Shown here in pieces: positions 29,792 to 37,968 of a DNA stretch of 64,000 nucleotides (its first letter is position 1; the number at the start of each line of letters is the position of its first letter). This stretch comes from Alphaproteobacteria bacterium (lineage in GTDB: Bacteria > Pseudomonadota > Alphaproteobacteria > Micavibrionales > Micavibrionaceae): the NCBI GenBank assembly GCA_020443295.1, contig JAGRIJ010000013.1, forward strand, positions 19,902 to 83,901. The letters run 5' to 3'. Under the pieces are notes generated by a model that made no database searches, was not told the DNA's origin, and was given only the letters and a program-made list of their open reading frames with translations. The translations under genes were made by a program, and so were the position numbers.

Positions 29792-30268
29792 ATGGCACCA
29801 GAGACGGGCATACGGCCAAGCGACAAGCTGATTCCTTGGTATTTCGTGCTGTTTTTTCTCGTTGTTTTTGTTGTGAACGGTATTTTTATATATCTCGCGC
29901 TTGAGAGCTATACCGGTGTTGTTACGGACGAAGCCTATGAAAAGGGTCTGGCTTATGATTCTCTGCTTGAGGAAAGCCGTGAGCAGGCGGAGATGGGCAT
30001 TCAGCACAAGGCCAGATATGAAGCGCCGGTTCTGAGACTGGAACTGAAAGATAGAGACGGCCATCCGATCGAAGGGGCTCATGTGACTGCCAAGATGATC
30101 CGGCCTGTGCAGGCAGGGTATGATTTTGAGGTTCCGTTGACGCCGCACGGCGGCGGGGTCTATGCTGCCGACATTCACCCGCCTTTGCCGGGGGCCTGGA
30201 CTGCCAAGATGGAGGCGCAATGGGACGGCCAAGTCTTTCGCACGACTTACAAAATGGTCACACAGTAA
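29792..30268 (+). CDS. ccoH: FixH/CcoH family protein
   Basis: A single-pass membrane protein of about 158 residues required for cbb3 oxidase maturation. The start chosen is ATG 29792 (MAPETGIRPSDK), preceded by a GGGTAGGGCC purine-rich stretch and placed five bases after ccoG; a longer frame would overlap ccoG. TM at about 15-37, then the periplasmic domain with DEAYEKGLAYDSLLE, the conserved YxxGL motif, and a beta-rich end. Confidence 0.93.
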   Translation: MAPETGIRPSDKLIPWYFVLFFLVVFVVNGIFIYLALESYTGVVTDEAYEKGLAYDSLLEESREQAEMGIQHKARYEAPVLRLELKDRDGHPIEGAHVTAKMIRPVQAGYDFEVPLTPHGGGVYAADIHPPLPGAWTAKMEAQWDGQVFRTTYKMVTQ

Positions 30269-32445
30269 ATACCGGGGAAGGCAGCGCTCTTTCCGGGTAT
30301 GAAGCTCTGGTCCGTCCAACGTCCGAAGGAGCCTGCTCTCTTGATGTCGTTGTCGGCGGTGTTCATTGTGCCGCTTGCATTCAGAAAATCGAATCCACTC
30401 TTTCCGCGCAAAGCGATGTCGAATCCGCCCGTTTGAATTTTTCCACCCGGCGTCTGAACATCCGGTGGCACGGGCTTCCTGAACGCGGGAACGAACTTGT
30501 CGCGTTGGTCCAGAAGCTTGGTTATGACGTGCGACCGTTTGATGCCCGGGCTAATCAGGAGGAAAGCGAAGAAGAGAAGTTCCTTCTGATTTGTCTTGGC
30601 GTTGCGGGTTTTGCGATGGGGAACATCATGCTGCTCTCAGTGGGGCTGTGGAGCACCGATACGCAGACTATGGGGATGGCAACCCACGATTTTCTTCACT
30701 GGATTTCTGCGCTGATTGCCATTCCTGCCGTTATCTTTTCCGGCCGGCCTTTTTTCCGTTCGGCATTCAAGGCCTTATCGCATGGGCAGAGCAATATGGA
30801 TGTTCCCATTTCGGTGGGGGTTCTTCTGGCTTGCATTATGAGCTTTGGCGAGGTTTTGCGTCATGCAGAGCATGTCTATTTCGACTCTGCTGTCATGCTG
30901 CTTTTTTTCCTTTTGATCGGGCGGTATCTGGATTTTCGGGCTCGTCGTCATGCGCGCAGCGCGGCAACGGATCTTCTTTCCACGCTTTCGGGCTTTGCCC
31001 GTGTAGTGGAGAACGGGAAGACCCGCAACCTGCCTATCCGGGATCTGAAGGAAGGGATGGTTGTTCTGGTTGCCGCGGGTGAGAAATTTCCCGTAGACGG
31101 AGAGGTTGTGGAGGGTATAGCGGAGGTCGATACTTCTCTTGTAACGGGGGAAACTTTGCCCCGTCTTGTTTCTCTTGGCGGGGATGTTTATGCGGGGACG
31201 ATGAATTTATCCGGGCCTGTGACCTTGAGGGTGGCCAAGGCTGCAGAGGATTCTCTGCTTTCAGATATTGTCCGGCTGATGGAAAAAGCGGAGCAGGGGC
31301 AGGCCCAGTACGTCCGGCTGGCCGACCGGGTGGCGAGTCTTTATACGCCTGTTGTGCATTTGCTTGCTGTTTCAGCTTTTGTTCTCTGGTGGGGAGTCGT
31401 GGGAATAGCGTGGCAGGACGCGCTGATGATTTCCGTTACGGTCTTGATTATTACCTGTCCTTGCGCTTTGGGTCTTGCCGTTCCTGTCGTGCAGGTACTG
31501 GCGACAGGGCGCTTGATGAAGACCCATGTGATTGTTAAGTCCGGGGATGCGCTTGAGCGTCTGGCAAAAGCGGATGCTGTGATTTTCGATAAGACAGGAA
31601 CACTGACGCTGGGGCATCCAAAGCTGGAGAGTGCCGGAAATCCGGAAGATTTGAAACTGGCGGCATCGTTGGCCTCTCACAGCCGTCATCCCCTCTCACA
31701 AGCATTGGCCGAGGCGTATGACGGGCCGGTCTCTACACTTACTGATGTTGAAGAGTTTCCCGGGCAGGGGCTTTCGGGGTCTTTTCAGGGCAAAAAAGTG
31801 AAGATCGGAAGCCGGGCATGGTGCGGCCTCGCCGATGCTTCCGCTGCCAAGGGACCGGAACTGTGGTTGGCTTTTGAAGGGCACAAGCCGGTTGTTTTTA
31901 CGTTTACCGATGCTTTGCGGGAGGATGCGGCGGAGACGATCGCAAAGCTGAGGCGAGACGGGTTGAAAGTTGTCCTGCTTTCCGGGGACAGGAAGGATGT
32001 GGCTTCTGATATCGCTTTGAAAGCGGGCATTGAAGCCGATCATGTTTATGCGGAAAAAACACCGCCGGAAAAATTCCAGATACTGGAGGATCTCAAAAGC
32101 AAGGGACACAATGTTCTGATGGTTGGGGACGGTCTGAACGACGCACCCGTGCTGGCCGGGGCGGATGTTTCCATGGCGCCGGGGACAGCGGTGGATATGG
32201 CGCAGAGCGCTGCGGATATCGTTTTTATGGGGAAGGCTCTTTCTCCTGTTTATGATACGCGCAGTGTTGCTGTCTTTTCACAAAGACTCGTAAAGCAGAA
32301 TTTCATGTTGGCACTGGTTTATAATCTCGTTGCGATTCCCCTTGGTTTTGTAGGGCTGGTTACACCGATGGTTGCGGCTTTGGCCATGTCGGGTTCTTCG
32401 CTGATCGTTATTGCCAATTCATTCCGTTTAAGGGGGCGTCTGTGA
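30220..32445 (+). CDS. ccoI: Copper-translocating P-type ATPase CcoI
   Basis: Copper exporter of the FixI/CopA2 type that supplies copper to cbb3 oxidase. The 741 residues have an N-terminal heavy-metal domain with CAAC (C50-C53), eight membrane helices, the actuator TGE in VTGETLP, CPCALG in the ion-binding helix, phosphorylation motif DKTGTLT, the SHSRHPLS histidine-proline motif and VGDGLNDAP. The start lies 49 bases inside ccoH and has a GGAGG Shine-Dalgarno at 4-5 bases' spacing, which supports this overlapping start. Confidence 0.95.
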   Translation: MGRPSLSHDLQNGHTVNTGEGSALSGYEALVRPTSEGACSLDVVVGGVHCAACIQKIESTLSAQSDVESARLNFSTRRLNIRWHGLPERGNELVALVQKLGYDVRPFDARANQEESEEEKFLLICLGVAGFAMGNIMLLSVGLWSTDTQTMGMATHDFLHWISALIAIPAVIFSGRPFFRSAFKALSHGQSNMDVPISVGVLLACIMSFGEVLRHAEHVYFDSAVMLLFFLLIGRYLDFRARRHARSAATDLLSTLSGFARVVENGKTRNLPIRDLKEGMVVLVAAGEKFPVDGEVVEGIAEVDTSLVTGETLPRLVSLGGDVYAGTMNLSGPVTLRVAKAAEDSLLSDIVRLMEKAEQGQAQYVRLADRVASLYTPVVHLLAVSAFVLWWGVVGIAWQDALMISVTVLIITCPCALGLAVPVVQVLATGRLMKTHVIVKSGDALERLAKADAVIFDKTGTLTLGHPKLESAGNPEDLKLAASLASHSRHPLSQALAEAYDGPVSTLTDVEEFPGQGLSGSFQGKKVKIGSRAWCGLADASAAKGPELWLAFEGHKPVVFTFTDALREDAAETIAKLRRDGLKVVLLSGDRKDVASDIALKAGIEADHVYAEKTPPEKFQILEDLKSKGHNVLMVGDGLNDAPVLAGADVSMAPGTAVDMAQSAADIVFMGKALSPVYDTRSVAVFSQRLVKQNFMLALVYNLVAIPLGFVGLVTPMVAALAMSGSSLIVIANSFRLRGRL

Positions 32446-32642
32446 GCGTTTTACTCTATTTGATTCCGATTGCTCTTTTTCTTGGACTGATCGGTCTTGC
32501 GGCTTTTATCTGGAGTATTAAAAGCGGGCAATATGACGATCTTGAAGGGGCTGCGCTTCGCATCCTTATGGATGATGACGAGCCTGTAAAACAGGCCGAA
32601 AAAAACACCCCTGAAAAAAATCTTGAAAACAAGCTTTCTTGA
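32442..32642 (+). CDS. ccoS: cbb3-type cytochrome oxidase assembly protein CcoS
   Basis: A 66-residue protein with one membrane helix and the conserved WSIKSGQYDDLEGAALRIL motif, needed for cofactor insertion into CcoN. A GTG start overlaps the ccoI stop by four bases. It closes the cco operon; the FNR-type box of the next transcription unit overlaps its stop codon. Confidence 0.95.
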   Translation: MSVLLYLIPIALFLGLIGLAAFIWSIKSGQYDDLEGAALRILMDDDEPVKQAEKNTPEKNLENKLS

Positions 32643-32680
32643 CGTAAATCAATTTATTGGTTGTATTTTTGGGTGATAGT
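32639..32680 (+). promoter_or_regulatory. FNR-dependent (class II) promoter of ompW
   Basis: TTGAC-GTAA-ATCAA (32639-32652) matches the FNR box at nine of ten positions. GATAGT at 32675-32680 occupies exactly the -10 position expected when the box is centred at -41.5, placing the start site near 32687, 40 bases before the ompW ATG. FNR control of ompW is known from enterobacteria. Confidence 0.7.
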
Positions 32681-32726
32681 CTTTGCGAGGTGGAAAACAG
32701 CCTCTCTTAATAAAAAGGATGCAGTT

Positions 32727-33361
32727 ATGTTAAACAGAACTCTTGCTCTCAGTCTTGCTGCTGCTGTATCGGTGGCGGCTTTTGCAACACCCGTTATGGC
32801 CAAGGAACTTGGGGGTCCGTGGTCGAAGGAAAGGTTTCAGGTCCGCGTCCGCGCGATTGATGTGATTCCGGATGTGAATTCCAGCGTCAATATCGGCGGT
32901 GAAGTAGATGCCGATTACGCGGTCGTTCCGAGGTCGATCTCAGCTACTTCTTTACTGAGAATATCGCCGCGGAGTTGATTGCCGCGACATCGAAGCATGA
33001 TCTGAATTATACAGGGGATGTCTCGTTAGGGGATGCGTGGGTTCTTCCTCCGGCCCTTATGCTTCAATATCATTTCACTCCGGATAATCAGTTCAGTCCC
33101 TATGTGGGAGCAGGTTTGAACTACTCGATCTTTTATGCAGAAGATGCCGCCAGCGGCTTTACTGATCTGGAGGTTGATAACGGAGTTGGTTATGGTCTGC
33201 AGGCCGGTGCCGATTTCTGGGTCAACGACCATTGGGGCGTGAATCTTGACGTTAAAAAGCTCTGGCTGAATGTGGATGCCAAGCTGAATAACGGTGCAAT
33301 CCGGGCCGATGTTGATATGGATCCGTGGATCGTCGGGGCCGGTGTGTCCTACAGGTTCTAA
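32727..33361 (+). pseudogene. ompW: OmpW-family outer membrane protein, frameshifted
   Basis: The first part (from 32727) has a signal peptide ending at PVMA and the family start GPWSKERFQVRVRAIDVIPD, then terminates at 32978 in an unrelated tail. The correct continuation, EVDLSYFFTENIAAELIAAT and the rest of an eight-stranded barrel ending in the outer-membrane C-terminal phenylalanine (GAGVSYRF), is in the next frame. One missing base around 32928-32930 would restore a normal protein of about 211 residues. The remainder shows no decay, so this is either a very recent mutation or a sequencing error. AAAAGGA Shine-Dalgarno is present. Confidence 0.9.
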
Positions 33362-33392
33362 GCGCTTTCTTATATACTTTAGAGAGTTTTAG

Positions 33393-33423
33393 CCGGGCTC
33401 CTTGTATAAGGGGCCCGGTTTTT
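33393..33423 (+). terminator. Rho-independent terminator of ompW
   Basis: CCGGGCTCCTT (33393-33403) pairs with AAGGGGCCCGG (33408-33418) through one G-U pair, four-base loop, followed by a T-run. It lies 31 bases after the ompW stop. Confidence 0.88.
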
Positions 33424-33482
33424 GTATGACATGTTAAGAACTTTCAGGATTATGGATTTATTAACTTGATTCTGAATTTTTT

Positions 33483-34001
33483 ATGCAATTATTGTCTTTG
33501 ATGACTATGCCCAAAAACGATGTTCAGGTTCCGCAAGGTCTTTTTAAAAAGAATGTTATTTTTTTGTTCTTGGCTGTGGTTTTCATTCCTTATGTTTTAT
33601 GGGGCGTTGCTGATTATGTGGTTACATTAAAGCATAAGCGGGAGGCGTTTGCCTATTTTTATGATAAGGATTATGCCACAGCTTACCGGGAGATCATGCC
33701 TTTTGCCATGAGCGGGGACAGCGAGTCCAGATATATGATTGGTGCAATGACCGCGTTTGGAATGGGTACTCAGAGAGATAAAATGTTTGCTACGCAGTGG
33801 TTTTCCTGTGAGGGGATACAGGGCTGTGTTAACGGGTATAATGAGTTCAGGCTCGCACAAGGGTGTTTTGCGGGCGATTGGGGGAAACGTTCTGATGAAG
33901 AATGTATTTTGTGGGTGAAGCTGTCTTCAGATCAAAATTACCGGCCCGCCAGCTTATGGCTCGAGAACTACCAGAAGAAAAAATCTTCACAAGCGCCCTG
34001 A
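33483..34001 (+). CDS. Single-pass membrane protein with Sel1-like repeat
   Basis: A 172-residue protein: one membrane helix at about 25-45, then a helical region KDYATAYREIMPFAMSGDSE with a Sel1/TPR-like unit (ESRYMIGAMTAFGMGTQRDK), suggesting a protein-interaction module in the periplasm. It carries several cysteines (SCEGIQGC, GCFAGDW, ECILW) that could form disulfides. The start may be at 33483 or one of the next in-frame ATGs. Function unknown. Convergent with the LRAT-like gene. Confidence 0.72.
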   Translation: MQLLSLMTMPKNDVQVPQGLFKKNVIFLFLAVVFIPYVLWGVADYVVTLKHKREAFAYFYDKDYATAYREIMPFAMSGDSESRYMIGAMTAFGMGTQRDKMFATQWFSCEGIQGCVNGYNEFRLAQGCFAGDWGKRSDEECILWVKLSSDQNYRPASLWLENYQKKKSSQAP

Positions 34002-34016
34002 TTTTTCATCCGCTGC

Positions 34017-34460
34017 TTAAATCGAAGGGAATCTTCTGCGCAGGATCGCAAGGATAATGGTTGCGGAGAGAAGGCCCGCACCGGTTAAGACCTGAAGGCT
34101 TACATTGTTTAAACCATGGGCGCGGCGAACAAAATTTTCGCAGTTGTTGAACAGTAAGTTGTAGTCGAACTCTTTTTCAGAGAGCGCCTTGCGAACCACT
34201 TCCTCTCTGGCTGCGTCCGAGGGATAGGGCAGGATATATACACGTTGTCCGGCAGAGAACTGGTCATAGCTTTGGTTTACCGGGGAGAAGGATTCCCTGA
34301 GAACTGTCCGGATCGTATGGTTTCCGAAGGGGCATTCGTTGATTACAATTCCATAGTGGCGCCATACTCCCAATAGCGGAGTGTAAATAATATCTCCTCG
34401 TCTTAATTCGTTCCGGTGGGCGCGCTTTCTTCTGAAGGGGTTCAGTTTTTTTAGTTTCAT
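34017..34460 (-). CDS. LRAT-like (NlpC/P60-superfamily) domain protein
   Basis: A 147-residue protein. RRGDIIYTPLLGVWRHYGIVI carries the first-strand histidine and NNCENFVRR the catalytic-type cysteine of the lecithin:retinol acyltransferase branch of the papain-like NlpC/P60 superfamily. A C-terminal hydrophobic helix (about 122-141) suggests membrane anchoring. Bacterial members have varied hydrolase or acyltransferase roles. It is divergent from an XRE-type regulator, from which 57 bases separate it. Confidence 0.8.
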   Translation of the reverse strand: MKLKKLNPFRRKRAHRNELRRGDIIYTPLLGVWRHYGIVINECPFGNHTIRTVLRESFSPVNQSYDQFSAGQRVYILPYPSDAAREEVVRKALSEKEFDYNLLFNNCENFVRRAHGLNNVSLQVLTGAGLLSATIILAILRRRFPSI

Positions 34461-34517
34461 GAGGGGCCCTTATTTGTTAGAATTGCATATATTCATTTTA
34501 CGCATATATGAGACGTA

Positions 34518-34874
34518 ATGCAAGCTGAAACATCCTATCCTGCTATTGTGGGGAAATTGCTGGAGAATTTGCGGAAGGAGAGGAACCTCAAGCAGCAGGA
34601 TGTAGCGGGGATGCTCGGGTTGACGCAATCGGCCTGGTCACGGATCGAGCGTGGTCAGTCGGGTTTGTCGATGGAGCTGCTGGTCAGGGTTTGCGATCTT
34701 CTGGAAACCCGGCCCCATGAAGTTTTGGCCGATGCGGACAAAGCCCGGACGGGGCTGATCGCGCAGGGGATCAAGGTTCATCCGCATGTGATTGCAAGAC
34801 CCGAGCGGATGATGGCGGTTTTGGGACTGGCGGCGCTAGGGATGATGATTTTTGCCATTTTGGGCCGGAAGTAA
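34518..34874 (+). CDS. XRE-family helix-turn-helix protein with C-terminal membrane helix
   Basis: A 118-residue protein. Residues 9-70 form a Cro/C1-type HTH (LRKERNLKQQDVAGMLGLTQSAWSRIERG split across helices 1-3), then a linker, then a hydrophobic helix (about 98-115). A membrane-anchored XRE regulator is unusual and could sense a membrane signal. In the 57-base region shared with the LRAT-like gene, GCATATAT occurs twice (34485-34492 and 34502-34509), 17 bases apart, a plausible operator. Confidence 0.85.
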   Translation: MQAETSYPAIVGKLLENLRKERNLKQQDVAGMLGLTQSAWSRIERGQSGLSMELLVRVCDLLETRPHEVLADADKARTGLIAQGIKVHPHVIARPERMMAVLGLAALGMMIFAILGRK

Positions 34875-34933
34875 CGCTTCTTGTTTTATAGAGCTTATTG
34901 TCTTCTGCCGTTTTCTGGGTAATAACTCTACTT

Positions 34934-35443
34934 ATGAGACTGACAAAGAAAACGAAGCAAATCCGGAAGGTCGCGGGCGCATCCAAGCCTTCTAAGACCT
35001 TGATCGGGCGTTCTGAATGGTGTTCTTTACCCGATCTTGGGCTTCCTGCCGTCAAAGCGCGTATCGACACGGGTGCCCGCACGTCAGCGCTTCATGCGTT
35101 CGATATTCAAATTGTCAAGAAAGAGGAAAAGAAATTTGTTCGCTTCAAAATTCATCCTCTTCAACATAACAGTGATCTGGTCAGAGAATGTGAAGCTCCA
35201 CTGATCCAGCAGCGAGACGTTATCAGTTCTAACGGAGAGCGTGAAAAACGTTGTGTAATTAAAACGATGTTTGTTTTTTCCGGCCTTTCTTTTCCTGCCG
35301 AAGTTACGCTAACGTCGCGCCATAAAATGCAGTTCCGCATGTTGTTGGGGCGTGAGGCGCTCAAGCGCGCGCGTTTTATCGTTGATCCTTCGAAAGCTTT
35401 TGTTCTCGGTAAAATGTCCGATGTATCTTCTCTTTACGACTGA
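34934..35443 (+). CDS. RimB-like ATP-dependent zinc protease family (retropepsin-like)
   Basis: About 169 residues from ATG 34934 (MRLTKKTKQIRK); the frame extends to 34898 but the later start is more plausible. ARIDTGARTSALHA has the aspartic-protease-like DTG, and LLGREALKRARFIVDPSKAF is the family C terminus. These DUF785/retropepsin-like proteins are commonly linked to RimK-type ligases and are thought to process the poly-glutamate tails RimK adds. The rimK gene follows by 21 bases, forming an operon. Confidence 0.88.
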   Translation: MRLTKKTKQIRKVAGASKPSKTLIGRSEWCSLPDLGLPAVKARIDTGARTSALHAFDIQIVKKEEKKFVRFKIHPLQHNSDLVRECEAPLIQQRDVISSNGEREKRCVIKTMFVFSGLSFPAEVTLTSRHKMQFRMLLGREALKRARFIVDPSKAFVLGKMSDVSSLYD

Positions 35444-35464
35444 TCCCACAGAAAGGGGCCCCCT

Positions 35465-36385
35465 ATGAGAATTGCCGTTCTTGCGAGCAACCCGGAGCTC
35501 TATTCCAACAAGCGCCTCATGGAAGCAGGCGAGGCATGCGGGCACGAGATGAGTTTTATCATCATCAAGAACTGCTACATGGATATCACGGCGCGTAAGC
35601 CGGAGATTCATTATCGCGGGGGTGAAATTCTGGAACGTTTTGATGCCATTATTCCCCGTATCCGTCCGTCCATGACGTTTTACGGATGTGCCGTTTTAAG
35701 GCAATTCGAATTGCAGGGTTCCTATTGCCTGAACGGGCCGATTTCCATCACCCGCGCTCAGGATAAACTCAGAACGCTTCAGATGCTCTGCAGCGACAAG
35801 CATATCAATATTCCAAAAACAGGGTTCGCCAATTCACCGCTGGATACAAAGGACCTGATCAAGATGGTTGGCGGAGCGCCCGTTGTTATCAAGCTTCTCG
35901 AAGGAACTCAGGGTAAGGGCGTGGTTCTTGCCGAAACAGAGAAAGCTGCGGAGAGCGTGATCAATGCGTTCAAGAGTTTGAAGGCTAATATTCTTGTGCA
36001 GGAATTTATACAGGAGTCCAAGGGCGTAGATTTGCGTTGTTTCGTGATCGAAGGGAAGGTTGTGGCCTCGATGGAGCGGCGAGCAGCCAAGGGCGAGTTC
36101 CGTGCCAATATCCATCTGGGTGGCTCCGGGCATAAAGCCAAGGTTACGCAACAGGAAGAGAAGATGGCTATCGAAGCTGCACGTCTTGTGGGGTTGAAAG
36201 TTTGCGGTGTGGATATGATCCGTTCGCATGAAGGGCCGAAAGTTCTCGAGGTCAATGCGTCGCCGGGTCTTGAAGGTGTTGAAAAGGCGACGGGGATCGA
36301 TATTGCCGGGCTGATGATCAAGCATATTGAAAAGAACTTGGTCTTGCCAAAAACTAAAAAGAAAAAGAAGGCAGGGAAAAAGTAG
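35465..36385 (+). CDS. rimK: RimK-family ATP-grasp alpha-L-glutamate ligase
   Basis: A 306-residue ATP-grasp enzyme. [19 protein letters not shown] starts the pre-ATP-grasp domain; [53 protein letters not shown] and [14 protein letters not shown] carry the ATP- and metal-binding residues of RimK, which ligates glutamate to the C terminus of ribosomal protein S6. A lysine-rich tail ([11 protein letters not shown]) is added. A paralogue is encoded at 47497-48438. A terminator follows directly. Confidence 0.92.
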   Translation: MRIAVLASNPELYSNKRLMEAGEACGHEMSFIIIKNCYMDITARKPEIHYRGGEILERFDAIIPRIRPSMTFYGCAVLRQFELQGSYCLNGPISITRAQDKLRTLQMLCSDKHINIPKTGFANSPLDTKDLIKMVGGAPVVIKLLEGTQGKGVVLAETEKAAESVINAFKSLKANILVQEFIQESKGVDLRCFVIEGKVVASMERRAAKGEFRANIHLGGSGHKAKVTQQEEKMAIEAARLVGLKVCGVDMIRSHEGPKVLEVNASPGLEGVEKATGIDIAGLMIKHIEKNLVLPKTKKKKKAGKK

Positions 36386-36403
36386 AGTTTTTTTTCAGGG
36401 ATT

Positions 36404-36432
36404 AAAAAGGGCGACAAATGTCGCCCTTTTTT
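36404..36432. terminator. Bidirectional rho-independent terminator between rimK and the RTX gene
   Basis: AAAAAGGGCGACA (36404-36416) and TGTCGCCCTTTTT (36419-36431) form a perfect stem with a very small loop (a few pairs must open), with A- and T-runs at either end. Confidence 0.9.
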
Positions 36433-36454
36433 GTTGGTTTAGAGAAGGGATTTC

Positions 36455-37777
36455 TTAGACAATTGCAATGTGACCGTCCGCGACCATATCTTCGCCTGAG
36501 CCAAGGCCTGTTGCTCCCGCCAGAACGGCAACAAGCTGCATGCCGGCGGCTGTTCCTGCACCATCCGCATCCACTCCGATGACGGTGTTACCGTCGATTT
36601 CTGCGGTGATGATGTAGTCGTTGATCGATTCCGTAGCGGGATTGAAAGAGCCAAGGTCAAGCACGTCCGAGAGAACGATTACGTCTTCACCCGCGGTGAA
36701 GTCGCCGATGATATCGGGACCGGAGGCAATGCTGTCGGTATCGAACAGGAAGGCATCGTGGCCCGCTTCTCCGAAGAGGATGTCTGAGTCCGCGCCTCCG
36801 TAGAGAACATCGTTTCCATCTCCGCCGAACAGGGCGTCATGACCCGCACCGCCGAACAGGGCGTCGTTGCCCTGATCGCCACCCAGAGCGTCATCGCCGT
36901 CCTCGCCCACGAGAACGTCGTCGCCCCAGCCGCCGGAGAGAACATCGTTTCCGGCCCCTCCGAAGAGGCCATCATTGCCGTCTTCGCCTGCCAGAAGGTC
37001 GTTTCCGTCTTCCCCGGCGAGGATGTCATTTCCTGCGCCGCCGAACAAGGCATCGTGCCCGGCACCGCCCGCAAGGAAATCGTCGCCCAGTTCTCCGGCC
37101 AGAACGTCGTTGCCGTCTTCACCGAACAGGGCATCATTGCCGGCCTGACCGTTCAGGACATCATCTCCACTGCCGCCAAAGAGTGCATCGTTTCCAATAC
37201 CCCCGAGCAGCAGGTCGTTTCCATCTCCGCCTGCAAGAACATCGTTGCCTGCGCCGCCGTCGAGAATGTCATTGCCCTCTTCACCAGCGAGGAAATCATT
37301 GCCCCAGCCGCCGGAGAGAACGTCATCTCCCGTGCCGCCGAAAAGGGCGTCATTTCCGGCTTCTCCGGCAAGGAAGTCGTTTCCTGCCCCGCCCGCCAGA
37401 AGATCATCGTTGGCTCCGCCGAACAAGGCGTCGTTGCCGTCTTCTCCGGCCAGAATGTCCTGCCCTGTGCCCCCGACTAGGAGATCATTACCGTGTCCGC
37501 CGAAGAGGGCGTCATTTCCGGGCCCCCCCGTTAAGACGTCATCGCCCGGACCTCCAAAAAGAGCATCATTGCCCCATTGTCCGGCCAGAAAGTCCTGACC
37601 GCGGCCGCTTACCAGAAGGTCGCCGCCGGCCCCACCGATCACGACATCGTCGCCCCAGCCTGAAAAGATCGCATCATTCCCGTAACCGCCGGCAATCAGA
37701 TCCGCTCCGGCTGTGCCGAGAAGCAGGTCGTTCAGCAGACTTCCGAGAACCACCGCACTAGGTTTGTTAGTCGTCAT
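36455..37777 (-). CDS. RTX-repeat protein (type I secreted calcium-binding protein)
   Basis: A 440-residue protein made almost wholly of about 35 nonapeptide RTX repeats (GGxGNDxLx, residues about 12-333), which fold into a calcium-binding beta-roll outside the cell. The C terminus (FLFDTDSI, PDIIGDFTAGEDVIVL, then a glycine/alanine-rich end) fits a type I secretion signal. There is no N-terminal signal peptide and no enzymatic domain, so a structural, adhesive or surface role is likely. The DNA is a direct repeat array of about 27 bases per unit, which makes unequal recombination possible. AGGAG Shine-Dalgarno is present. No type I secretion genes are in the window. It is divergent from padR. 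Confidence 0.92.
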   Translation of the reverse strand: MTTNKPSAVVLGSLLNDLLLGTAGADLIAGGYGNDAIFSGWGDDVVIGGAGGDLLVSGRGQDFLAGQWGNDALFGGPGDDVLTGGPGNDALFGGHGNDLLVGGTGQDILAGEDGNDALFGGANDDLLAGGAGNDFLAGEAGNDALFGGTGDDVLSGGWGNDFLAGEEGNDILDGGAGNDVLAGGDGNDLLLGGIGNDALFGGSGDDVLNGQAGNDALFGEDGNDVLAGELGDDFLAGGAGHDALFGGAGNDILAGEDGNDLLAGEDGNDGLFGGAGNDVLSGGWGDDVLVGEDGDDALGGDQGNDALFGGAGHDALFGGDGNDVLYGGADSDILFGEAGHDAFLFDTDSIASGPDIIGDFTAGEDVIVLSDVLDLGSFNPATESINDYIITAEIDGNTVIGVDADGAGTAAGMQLVAVLAGATGLGSGEDMVADGHIAIV

Positions 37778-37821
37778 TTTTACGTACTCCTATTGTCATA
37801 ATGTTGATTGGCTATTTTTGT

Positions 37822-37850
37822 ACGGTACTCTGTATAGCGGTACTTGTCAA
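37822..37850 (-). promoter_or_regulatory. Promoter of the RTX gene
   Basis: On the minus strand TTGACA (37845-37850) and TACCGT (37822-37827) are separated by exactly 17 bases. The -35 is perfect, the -10 poor. A GGTACT operator core overlaps the -10, and a second lies between the two boxes. Confidence 0.5.
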
Positions 37851-37893
37851 TACATAGTACTGTTATGCAGAGTAATGCGTTGCAGAGTACCGT
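37822..37893. promoter_or_regulatory. Five-core operator array between the RTX gene and padR
   Basis: GGTACT-like cores occur at 37824 and 37839 (GGTACT), 37856 (palindromic AGTACT), 37871 (AGTAAT) and 37886 (AGTACC, complement of GGTACT), spaced 15, 17, 15 and 15 bases. The outer sites are an 11-base perfect inverted repeat, ACGGTACTCTG (37822-37832) and CAGAGTACCGT (37883-37893). The array covers both divergent promoters. PadR is the obvious candidate to bind it. Confidence 0.65.
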
Positions 37894-37908
37894 TTTTCGA
37901 GCTATAAT
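37880..37908 (+). promoter_or_regulatory. Promoter of padR
   Basis: TTGCAG (37880-37885), 17-base spacer, TATAAT (37903-37908). Perfect -10 and spacing. The rightmost operator core overlaps the -35 edge. Confidence 0.78.
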
Positions 37909-37968
37909 GTAGCTATCGGGTCAGTTAAAACCCTTTGTAAAATCTAAAAAATTTAAGGAAAAAGGGCG

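Noticed and set aside
28774..29826. 350-codon frame antisense to ccoG
   Set aside because: Shadow of ccoG, whose iron-sulfur motifs fix the coding strand.
36839..37480. 213-codon frame antisense to the RTX gene
   Set aside because: Repetition of the RTX units keeps the opposite strand open; no ribosome-binding site or real composition.
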